From assembly GCA_031275285.1 (NCBI GenBank), contig JAISOY010000204.1:23657-87656 (forward strand): a DNA stretch of 64,000 nucleotides, written 5' to 3'. The notes below the pieces were generated by a model. The model was not told the DNA's origin, did not search any database, and worked only from the letters and a program-made list of their open reading frames with translations. This stretch comes from Bacteroidales bacterium. Its GTDB lineage: Bacteria > Bacteroidota > Bacteroidia > Bacteroidales > UBA4181. A program made the translations under genes and the position numbers. Below, in pieces: positions 45,436 to 53,363 of the stretch (position 1 is the stretch's first letter; each line of letters opens with the position of its first letter).

Positions 45436-48400
45436 TTAAAATTCGATATTCAGACCAATATTATATACCCTTTGCAAAGGATACGCTAATCCGTTGCCCG
45501 CCATTTCCGGATCCCACATTTTGAAAGCCGAAATAACGGCAAGGTTGCTGCCGGAAACATATATGCGCAAGCTCTGTATCCATAGCTTATTAGTTAATTT
45601 GGAGGGTAACGTATAACCTATTTCAGCGGTTTTGAGCCTCAGGAACGACCCGCTGCGCATGAACCATGTGCTTGTCTGGGTATTATTTGAGAGCGTATTT
45701 TCCGACAGCCGCGGCCACAACGCGTAAATATCCCTGTTGTCTTCCGACCAGTAGCTGTCGGCATAATCCTGCAACATGGCGCGGTTGGTTTGCCAGTCAG
45801 GCACTCCGGTTTGGGTTGTGTTGTCATTTACGAACGGGGCTGTTGCCGACGGGTTAATCCAGAAAGACGAGCGTGCCGATCCCTGGAAAAAGCATGAAAA
45901 GTCAAATCCTTTATAGCCTGCCGATATTCCGAAACCGTATATTATTTCCGGATCGGTCGGGAATCCGATAGGCACCTGGTCGTTAGCGTCTATTCGCCCG
46001 TCGCGGCTGATGTCCTTATATTTAATGTCGCCAGCGCCATATTCGCCGAAGGTTTGTAACGGCGCGTTGGCTACTTCTTCTTCATCAACGAACAAACGTT
46101 CGGCCACCAATCCGTAGGTTTGCGATAACTTATTTCCTACGCGGCTCCGCCATGGGGCCAAAAGATAGTCGGGTTCTTCATATACATCGTATTCACCTAC
46201 TGCATAGGTGAAAGTACCTCTGATTACCGCCCATAAGTCGGGAGTAAACGACTTATTATAGTCTACCGATACCTCAACGCCGTTACTTTTAGCCTTGCCT
46301 ATATTTGCCCTCAGGTTATCGAGATTTTGTATTCCCATTGTGCTTGGCAGGTCGGAACGGGTTTGCAGAATATTTTTCCGTTTTTCCCTGAAATAGTCCA
46401 CTTGTATTTCCAGGCTATTCCAAAGATTCAATTCCAGCCCGAAATTGCTTTTCCGGCTGATTTCCCATGTAATACCCGGGTCGGCGTAACGGCTTATCGA
46501 TATCCCATTTATCGAAACGTACGGATTCCCGAAAGAATAGCCCCTGTTGTTATCATTCATGTTCACTTCCGACATATAGAAGAACCGGTCTTCGTTGCGA
46601 CCTATAGCGTCATTACCCACCAAACCGTAAGTCGCTTTTAATTTCAACATGGAAATTACCTTCTTGTAAGATTCCATAAACCCTTCGTTAGAAATAATCC
46701 AACCAGCTCCAACGGATGGGAAGAAACCCCAGCGATGGCTGGAATGAAATCGTTCCGAGCCGTTATATCCAAAATTGCCTTCAATAAAGTAACGGTCATC
46801 ATAACTGTATGTAAAGCGTCCGGCAAGGCTAAGGTTACGTGACGGCAGCGCCAGTTGAAGGTTGTCGGTACCGCCGTCTTTCTTTTCGCGAACGGTATAT
46901 ACCATCAACCCCGATACCGTGTGTTTTTCGGCAAACGTATTGTTGTACATCAAAGCGCCTTCGAAATACAATGTGTTTTCCAGGCTTCTTGAAGAATCCA
47001 GAAATTGTAAGTAATCCTTTCCGTCTTCGTTGATCTGGTTCAGGATATAGAGGCTTTGGTCTGCCGTTTCGGCCAAAGAATAGAAGAATGGCGTTATCGC
47101 CCGCCGGATAGGTACTCTTGAATAGCGGTTAACATTAAACAAAGCCCTTGCCGACAAGCCTTTGAGCAGAAAGTCGAAATCCTGTTTCAACTCAAATTGC
47201 GCATACATGGTCGAACGGTCTTCGCTTTTGTAACCTTTTGTCATTTCGGTATAGGGATTCAAATAACCGCCGGAAGGGTAATTTCCGTAAAGTACATGTT
47301 TTGCGAACTTATTTGCTTCATCCGGTTCGTAATAAGGCTGGAAATAAACCGGGTTGGCATTGATTGCTTTTTTATACAGGTCGGTTCCGCCGTCTAACGG
47401 TCCCTGGTAATCGTCAAACGAGCCGCTTAACCTGACAATAATTTCCGTCGATTTGGTTATGTTGACATTTACATTCGAGCGCAGGGAATATTTACGGATA
47501 TCAATATTATTGCTGAAGCTGTTTCGTGAGTCATTCTTTATGATACCCTGATCTTTAGCATACGCTGCAGCAATATAATAACGGGCGACGGTACCTCCTC
47601 CACTCACATTGAGGTTATAACGCTGGTTGAAGGTTCGTTTGTCAAAAAGCAGATCCTGCCAGTCATTTGCAGGGTAACGAACCGGATCAATTCCACTTTC
47701 ACCTTTAAGTGCCCTTTCTGTATATGAAATCTTACTTTGGCTGTAAGGCAGTGGCGAACCTGGTGTACGGGTAATCACCGCTTCGTTGTGCAATTTCATA
47801 TAATTAACCGGGTCGACTAAATCAACATTTCGTGTCGGTTGGGAAAAAGAACCTTCCAATCGGAGTTGCACCTTTGCTTTTCCTTCACGTCCTTCCTTCG
47901 TACTCACCAGGATAACGCCGTTTGCACCACGTGATCCATAAAGCGCCGTTGCATTGGCGTCTTTCATAATAGAAAAAGCCGCAATATCGTCAGTGGTCAA
48001 TCGCGAAAGATCCTCTGTAGTCATTTCCACGCCATCAATCAGTATGAGCGGATCCTTCTTTCCTGTACCGAAAGTAGTCACCCCGCGGATGAAAAAATCG
48101 GCATTATCCTGCCCCGGTTCGCCTGTACGCTGATAGGATATCAACCCTGCAATACGTCCGGCAAAAGCTGTGGTAAGATTACTGGAAGGTACTTTCAATT
48201 CCGCTGGAGTAACAGTACTGATTGAAGCGATCACACTCTCCTTTTTTTGCTTGGCAAAAGCTACAACCGTAACTTCATCCAGTTCATTGGGTTTGGGTTT
48301 GAGCTGTACATCTATCTTTCTCTGGGATCCGACAGGAATCATTACTGTTTCATAGCCAACAAAAGTTATTTCCAGTTTATCAGAAGGTTGGACGGATATT

Positions 48401-48609
48401 GAATAAGTACCGTCCAAATCGGTAGAGACCCCGCGGGTACTTCCTTCTACCCTTATACTGGCGCCCGGCATCGGTTCTCCGGATTCGTCGGTAATTATTC
48501 CCGTAACGGCTATGTTTTGCGCATATACGGAAAACATGCAGGCACACAAAACACATACGGCAAGTATCAACTTCCGCATTGTATTTTCATAATTTCTTTT
48601 TTTGTTCAT
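45436..48609 (-). CDS. susC-like: SusC/RagA family TonB-dependent outer-membrane transporter
   Basis: The 1057-residue protein has a signal peptide (MRKLILAVCVLCACMFSVYAQ core) and a carboxypeptidase-regulatory-like domain (about 35-115; GIITDESGEPMPGASI). A TonB-box-like segment (ELDEVTVVAF, about 118-127), the plug (about 140-250, with the SusC signature LILIDGVE and ALYGSRGANGVILVSTK) and a 22-strand barrel ending in NIEF follow. It imports the PUL oligosaccharide with SusD, powered by TonB-ExbBD. Start at 48609 or 48579 are both possible; the second gives a tighter signal. No N-terminal STN domain is present, so it is not a transducer for an ECF anti-sigma, consistent with the one-component regulator nearby. 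Confidence 0.95.
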   Translation of the reverse strand: MNKKRNYENTMRKLILAVCVLCACMFSVYAQNIAVTGIITDESGEPMPGASIRVEGSTRGVSTDLDGTYSISVQPSDKLEITFVGYETVMIPVGSQRKIDVQLKPKPNELDEVTVVAFAKQKKESVIASISTVTPAELKVPSSNLTTAFAGRIAGLISYQRTGEPGQDNADFFIRGVTTFGTGKKDPLILIDGVEMTTEDLSRLTTDDIAAFSIMKDANATALYGSRGANGVILVSTKEGREGKAKVQLRLEGSFSQPTRNVDLVDPVNYMKLHNEAVITRTPGSPLPYSQSKISYTERALKGESGIDPVRYPANDWQDLLFDKRTFNQRYNLNVSGGGTVARYYIAAAYAKDQGIIKNDSRNSFSNNIDIRKYSLRSNVNVNITKSTEIIVRLSGSFDDYQGPLDGGTDLYKKAINANPVYFQPYYEPDEANKFAKHVLYGNYPSGGYLNPYTEMTKGYKSEDRSTMYAQFELKQDFDFLLKGLSARALFNVNRYSRVPIRRAITPFFYSLAETADQSLYILNQINEDGKDYLQFLDSSRSLENTLYFEGALMYNNTFAEKHTVSGLMVYTVREKKDGGTDNLQLALPSRNLSLAGRFTYSYDDRYFIEGNFGYNGSERFHSSHRWGFFPSVGAGWIISNEGFMESYKKVISMLKLKATYGLVGNDAIGRNEDRFFYMSEVNMNDNNRGYSFGNPYVSINGISISRYADPGITWEISRKSNFGLELNLWNSLEIQVDYFREKRKNILQTRSDLPSTMGIQNLDNLRANIGKAKSNGVEVSVDYNKSFTPDLWAVIRGTFTYAVGEYDVYEEPDYLLAPWRSRVGNKLSQTYGLVAERLFVDEEEVANAPLQTFGEYGAGDIKYKDISRDGRIDANDQVPIGFPTDPEIIYGFGISAGYKGFDFSCFFQGSARSSFWINPSATAPFVNDNTTQTGVPDWQTNRAMLQDYADSYWSEDNRDIYALWPRLSENTLSNNTQTSTWFMRSGSFLRLKTAEIGYTLPSKLTNKLWIQSLRIYVSGSNLAVISAFKMWDPEMAGNGLAYPLQRVYNIGLNIEF

Positions 48610-49002
48610 ATTAACATTTATTTTTAATTTTAAATAGTTTTATTGTTCGTTAAAGAATCATAGCATTCTCCGATCAATTTCATCAACAAATTATGATTAA
48701 CATTCTATCTTATTGTTTTTTCATAGGCAAAAAGCTTAAGTGAATAATTACAGCCATACGGCTACAAAGACCTTTTGTAATATTTTCAATATTTTGCAGT
48801 TTCAAACACTACCGTGCGTATAATTATACCATATAATACATAGTAATACCACATTTTTCGGATGAAAACAGAGATAATAATGTATTAAAATCACCGGCCA
48901 TAATGAACTGTTTTTTTTTTGATTATATCGATTTTGCTTTGTAAAATAAACGTTATGCAATTAGCAGTACGATTAAAATTTCGATTAATTTTCTTCTTTT
49001 TT
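48610..49002. other. AT-rich leader region of the PUL
   Basis: This 393-base gene-free stretch should hold the main promoter of the SusC operon. No exact TAnnTTTG box was found on the minus strand; a near match is CAAATTAT at about 48687. A run of ten Ts begins at about 48911. Nothing else is recognised. Confidence 0.4.
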
Positions 49003-49035
49003 ATAAAAAAGATCGGTTTTTTTCAAAAACCGGTT
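49003..49035 (-). terminator. Terminator of the collapsed beta-helix gene
   Basis: CGGTTTTT (49014-49021) pairs with AAAAACCG (49025-49032) around three bases. On the minus strand it is followed by a T-rich run. It overlaps the stop codon of the remnant gene. Confidence 0.7.
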
Positions 49036-49520
49036 ATTCCACCATTATTTTTCTGACAATTGTTTCGTTGCCTTTACGCAACAATAGTATATACAACCCC
49101 GGGGCAAACTTTCCCGTACGGATGATATCTCCCGATAGAGGCGTAGAAAGGATCAAACGCCCAGGCGTAAGCCATCGATATGGTTCCTGTAATTGCGCTT
49201 CCTTCCGATGGTTCTTTCCAGTCGCCACGCAAAGTAACACCCTTAAGGATCAGTAACTTTCCGTCGACTTTATAGTGTCCTTCCGAAAAAAATAATACAC
49301 CGCCGCCCAACTCTCCCAATTTGGTCAACAGAGCCTGAATACCTGCATAAGAATTTCCGACGCCTGTTTTATCAATACCCGGGTGACCGGCGTCAGTATA
49401 AGTCGAAACGACCACGCCTTCGGACAAGTAGTGCGAATCAATCAATTTCCACTGTATTTCGAATTGCGAAAAAACAGGAAATACAATAAAAGAGAAAAGC
49501 AATATAAACACACGTTTCAT
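49034..49520 (-). pseudogene. Collapsed T9SS beta-helix gene: N-terminus joined to sorting signal
   Basis: The first about 115 codons (signal peptide, then QWKLIDSHYLSEGVVVSTYT, IDKTGVGNSYAGIQALL, HYKVDGKLLILKGVTLRGDW, ITGTISMAYA) match the start of the beta-helix protein at 36.8 kb nearly residue by residue. At about 49155-49170 the sequence switches to a different frame that encodes only the T9SS sorting end (LSGDIIRTGKFAPGLYILLL, then VRKIMVE) down to 49034. In the upstream frame the reading runs on to a stop at 49074. At least 900 codons of a normal paralogue are missing between the two ends. A 150-residue secreted stub may still be made. It sits between the regulator and SusC, where a functional enzyme gene could once have been. 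Confidence 0.85.
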
Positions 49521-49683
49521 TGGCACATTTTTTAGTCATACAATTTTCCGGATCTTAATCAGATCAGAAGAACTTTGAATTTGTGCAAATAAAACAGGGA
49601 CTGCATAATAAAGCTATTAATAATTCGATTAATCAATAAAATTTTATGATTGAATCTATCGAATCATTGCCAACTCTTGCAGA

Positions 49684-52218
49684 TTATTTTATCAAATCAT
49701 CAAAGATTAAATGGGATTTTGTAGCAAGCAGACTTTCATAATCAGTCGTAAATTTATTAAATGCCTGTAAAGCCTGGTTTTTTCGCCCCATTTTGAATAG
49801 CGCATAAGATTTTATGGAAATAGCGTCTTCGTCAATATGGTCATGAAGTAAAATTACGTCCGCTATTTTTAACAACAGGTTCAAATCCTTTTTCACTTCT
49901 TCGTTTTTAGCGCACTGAAGCATCAATCCTATCAACGAGTCGGAATATTTCGTTTGATATGGTTCCAACCACTCATATTGAACATAAGTCAAAAGTTTAC
50001 CCGTTAATGCCAGATCGACCAATTCATTCAAAGCGTTTTTATTGAATGCTGTATCGCTTTTTTTTAGCACGTTTATCAAACGTAAAACCCTTTCATAGTC
50101 GCAGAAAACATTTTCTAAACCCTGAATAGTTTGATTAATTCCGTCATTGATTACTTTTAATTCTTCAAATGTTTTTAGAATAGAACGCAATTTGTTGATG
50201 TACACATTCCGGTTGTTACGTGCGCTGTTATCATCTTTATCAAACCACAGTATATTTTTTAATTCCTGAGAAGTTATTCCTTTACCGTTTTTTATAGTAG
50301 TCATTAGCAAGAGAAGAAATAACTGGGTAGTTGTTTGCGTAACGGTACTTGTTATATCGCATCCTGCACTGTCAATTATTTTGAAATTTCCCAATAAATA
50401 TATTGATGCGGGTTTATTCCGCTCATTGTCTACCAATGATTCTGTTGGGGTTATTTCGATTGTTTTTTCAGGAAACGCATCGGCAATTTCTACTCTCTTT
50501 CTCTTCGATAAATAATAAATAAACCCTGCAAATAACAACAAGACAGGAATTAGCCAATGCCAATAACGAAACAAAAAGGAATTCTCTTTTTCAATCTTTT
50601 GTAAAACATCCTGTTCTAATAACGGCGGGTAAGCAATGGAATATATTTCAACTTTCGGACCTGTTGTAATGTAAGCAATTAGTTGAGATTCCTTCTCATC
50701 CAGAAAGAGAGTCGTCCAGGATTCAATGTCTAAAAAGCTATAAGGAATGGAGTCGTTATAGAAAAAGTAATTGGCATTATCTATATTAAACCGTCCTAAA
50801 CGAAGATTCGTATTATGATGTACGCGATTATATGTCAACGTGTAGAAGCAGTTAGAATCTTTGTCAAAAATCAAAGACTGACAGGGAACAAAATGTGTTT
50901 CAGGAGTCGGAAATGTTAATATTTTTTGAAAGGAAAAATCATTCAGGTCAAAATAAAACAAATCATAATAAAATTTAGGTGATAATTCCTGACGACCCGT
51001 TTTATTTCCGAAACCGCCAAAAACAATAGCTTGCTGATCGTTTATTAAAGTGGCTCCGCTTAAATAACGAGGTTCGATCTGATCACTCCTGTCAATTTTC
51101 TCCCACAATTTCAAGTTCTTGTTGTAATGGTGTACTTCGCCTGAATATATATAATGGCCATAACCCAATATACTAATAATCGAACTATCAATTGGCGAGA
51201 TAAACCTGTTTTGGTGAGCATGCCGGGATGGTACAGTTCGTTCTCCCGGTTCAGACCATTCTTTAGTTTCAAAATCAAAATAATTTATTTTATCTATATC
51301 AAAATCATAAGACCATATCTGATCGAAGTATTCATTATAAATAATTTGCCGTTCATGCTCATCATCATATAGCCTGTTCTTAAGATATGAAATCGTATCC
51401 ACATCCCCGTTTTTCAGATCAATACAAAACATCTCCCTGTCATTTACAAAGAATAATCTTCGATTTTTCCGGTCATGTGTACTACCCATCAAATTGTTCA
51501 CATCGAATTCCTTTATCTTTTTCCATTTCACATGCTTGTCAATGATCCATACCGGATTGTATACCTCGGCTTCGGCATTTTCAATTTCATCATAGACTTT
51601 ATTGTAAAGATGTTCTGACAATTTCCAATATTTGCAAAGTTTTCCATTATTAAGTATCCGGATATTCCTTAAAGACATGGGGCAAACATCTGCACTCACA
51701 AAATGACTGTGGCGTATAGCACCGAATATGAGGTTAAAAAGATGTGTATTTAAAACTTCCGGTAGTTGCACATTCTGTTTAATGCCATTAATTGATAATG
51801 ATATTTCTGACGTAGTAGTCTGAATATCAACTTGAATATGTATCCATTGATCATAATCGACATCAGGTAATTGTTCTTTCTTGAAAGAAATAAGAGTTTG
51901 TTCTTTATAAACCAGCCAGAAATTAGATATGGAAGAAGCCAGGTTTGAAATTAGGTCAATATTTACATCATCATCGCCCAATAATCTGAAAACATATCCA
52001 TAAAAACCATCATCCTGTCTGAAATTCGCTTCAAACTCAATTGTAAATTTATCAGAAAGATTAAACGGTGTATGCGGCGTTAAATTTAAAGATGTGCGTT
52101 TGTCTTGAATTACTTCATGAGCAGAAAAAAATAAACCGGATTGCAATCCATTAGAGCCAAATGCTTCAAATGAAAACAAAAAAACTAATAAACAAAATAT
52201 TATTTTGTTCTGCTCCAC
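49684..52218 (-). CDS. Membrane-spanning one-component PUL regulator (LamG, propeller, wHTH-BTAD)
   Basis: The protein has about 844 residues from a GTG at 52218 (an in-frame TTG at 52239 overlaps a promoter-like box). A signal peptide (NKIIFCLLVFLFSFEAFGS) precedes a concanavalin/LamG-like domain (about 30-215; FTIEFEANFRQDDG) and a kelch-like beta-propeller (about 225-535; VVFGGFG-type repeats). One transmembrane helix follows near 550-570 (WLIPVLLLFAGFIYYLSKRKR). Inside lies a winged helix (about 600-700; IYLLGNFKIID, NRNVYINKLRSILKTF), ending in a helical TPR/BTAD-like tail. This is a SARP-type DNA-binding module tethered to an outside carbohydrate sensor, and no kinase part exists. It is expected to sense a glycan in the periplasm and switch the adjacent PUL. 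Confidence 0.85.
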   Translation of the reverse strand: MEQNKIIFCLLVFLFSFEAFGSNGLQSGLFFSAHEVIQDKRTSLNLTPHTPFNLSDKFTIEFEANFRQDDGFYGYVFRLLGDDDVNIDLISNLASSISNFWLVYKEQTLISFKKEQLPDVDYDQWIHIQVDIQTTTSEISLSINGIKQNVQLPEVLNTHLFNLIFGAIRHSHFVSADVCPMSLRNIRILNNGKLCKYWKLSEHLYNKVYDEIENAEAEVYNPVWIIDKHVKWKKIKEFDVNNLMGSTHDRKNRRLFFVNDREMFCIDLKNGDVDTISYLKNRLYDDEHERQIIYNEYFDQIWSYDFDIDKINYFDFETKEWSEPGERTVPSRHAHQNRFISPIDSSIISILGYGHYIYSGEVHHYNKNLKLWEKIDRSDQIEPRYLSGATLINDQQAIVFGGFGNKTGRQELSPKFYYDLFYFDLNDFSFQKILTFPTPETHFVPCQSLIFDKDSNCFYTLTYNRVHHNTNLRLGRFNIDNANYFFYNDSIPYSFLDIESWTTLFLDEKESQLIAYITTGPKVEIYSIAYPPLLEQDVLQKIEKENSFLFRYWHWLIPVLLLFAGFIYYLSKRKRVEIADAFPEKTIEITPTESLVDNERNKPASIYLLGNFKIIDSAGCDITSTVTQTTTQLFLLLLMTTIKNGKGITSQELKNILWFDKDDNSARNNRNVYINKLRSILKTFEELKVINDGINQTIQGLENVFCDYERVLRLINVLKKSDTAFNKNALNELVDLALTGKLLTYVQYEWLEPYQTKYSDSLIGLMLQCAKNEEVKKDLNLLLKIADVILLHDHIDEDAISIKSYALFKMGRKNQALQAFNKFTTDYESLLATKSHLIFDDLIK

Positions 52219-52236
52219 TATTCCAAATTTTAGGAG

Positions 52237-52244
52237 CAAAAATA
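52237..52244 (-). promoter_or_regulatory. Bacteroidetes -7 promoter box of the regulator gene
   Basis: On the minus strand this reads TATTTTTG, an exact match to TAnnTTTG. It lies 18 bases upstream of the GTG start at 52218 and overlaps a possible TTG start, which therefore is unlikely. The -33 element is not clear. Confidence 0.45.
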
Positions 52245-52548
52245 GTAAATAAATCAGTAGTCAAAAATTATTCAGCTCAATATCTATCTCTTCGATAAGT
52301 GTCTATAAATGGGTATAGTCCATATTGCATAACTGTTATATGTTGAACCTTTAAAAGGAATGGTAGATAAAAATCGTTTTGTCTGCGAGTATTAAAGGAT
52401 TCCGAATAATTATAATTCATAGTGTAATCCTTCAACAAACGAAATATCCGCCTTTGCTGAAAATGCAAAAACAATCTGTTTTCAATATCTATGTCATCAA
52501 CATAATTACTACACTCAATCTGAATTGGTTTGCGAAAAATTGAAAGTA
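52240..52548. other. Gene-free stretch between regulator and IS1 remnant
   Basis: Apart from the promoter box of the regulator nothing is recognised. A 65-codon open frame at 52277-52474 (minus) has no signal, motif or family and was not called. Confidence 0.4.
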
Positions 52549-52794
52549 TTACAGTTCAAATAAGAGCATTTTAACGTAAGTTTCGACCCAAGCGATCATT
52601 TTAACTTTATCCAAATCCACAATTTCCAGATTTAAAGAGGACTTTTTAGGTTGAAAGTTATAAGCAATGAATTGCCGATGACAACTTGTACACAGGAAAT
52701 TTTGCTTCTTATAGCTTTTCTTACCGTTTTTCTTTACATTTGAACTCTGGCAATTAGAATAATATAGGGTAATCTGGTATCTGCATAAATACAA
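52549..52794 (-). pseudogene. IS1-type transposase N-terminal fragment
   Basis: About 80 residues remain. They carry the zinc-binding N-terminal region typical of IS1-family InsA: SNCQSSNVKKNGKKSYKKQN followed by FLCTSCHRQFIAY. The expected first Cys of the zinc site (C-x-x-C) is reduced to a single Cys here. After QFIAYNF the sequence no longer follows the family and stops at 52549, with no helix-turn-helix and no DDE part. It cannot be active. Confidence 0.75.
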
Positions 52795-52856
52795 AATTAC
52801 TACTTTGGGAACTAATTGTCAGGATTTTATAACAGCATACTTTTTAGAACACTACC
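52549..52856 (-). mobile_element. Truncated IS1-family element, one end kept
   Basis: On the minus strand the element begins at about 52856 with GGTAGTGTTCTA, a typical IS1-family end, followed about 60 bases later by the first transposase codons. The other end is not found, so about half or more of the element is lost. An inverted 10-bp pair (TAATCTGGTA 52770-52779, TACCAGATTA 52853-52862) overlaps the retained end. Confidence 0.65.
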
Positions 52857-52964
52857 AGATTATAAAGCATAGCCAGTCAGGCGATTATTTAACTTGCTGA
52901 TGTTCATAGTATTGAAAATATGAAATGTGGAGTTTTAAATTCGAAATCATTCAAATAATATTCG

Positions 52965-53342
52965 TCATTTATCAAATAAAAAGTAAACCCGGATAGTTGC
53001 ATTGTCTTTCAGATAATCATCATCCGGAATAGGATCAATCTCAAAATACTGATACCTGGCATTGCTCCCGTAATTCTGGTTGATCGCTATAATATGGTTT
53101 ACTTCATCTTCTACACGATCACTGTTTACCATTACTTCGATATTTCCTTCCTTGGCATTCCTGTCGAATATCCTTACTGTTTTCTCCTTTTCCCTTTTGT
53201 CAATTTCCGTTTCATACAGAATGAATTGTCTGGCATGAATCATTCCCTCATTCTCGAGGAAAGCATCCGAGAGTTTTAATTCATCTGTCTGCCCTTTCCC
53301 AAGGCCGGCACTTATTTTACTGATTTCATTGACAGGCGTCAT
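52965..53342 (-). CDS. Unknown 125-residue protein downstream of alpha-2-macroglobulin
   Basis: No family is recognised. The protein has no signal peptide or membrane segment. It is charged, with a middle segment rich in Lys and Glu (about 48-60) and a C-terminal half that reads like strands (NIEVMVNSDRVEDEVNHIIA, RYQYFEIDPIPDDD, ATIRVYFLFDK). Its start lies 21 bases after the stop of the alpha-2-macroglobulin gene, so the two are probably co-transcribed. In its first residues (MTPVNEISKISAGLGKGQ) it resembles no secretion signal, so it should be cytoplasmic unless the start is wrong. It may be a partner of the upstream gene, but this is only a position argument. Confidence 0.7.
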   Translation of the reverse strand: MTPVNEISKISAGLGKGQTDELKLSDAFLENEGMIHARQFILYETEIDKREKEKTVRIFDRNAKEGNIEVMVNSDRVEDEVNHIIAINQNYGSNARYQYFEIDPIPDDDYLKDNATIRVYFLFDK

Positions 53343-53363
53343 AATTGTTAGTTTTACAGGTTA

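Noticed and set aside
52277..52474. 65-codon open frame on the minus strand
   Set aside because: There is no signal, family or context. It may be part of decayed mobile DNA but nothing shows this.
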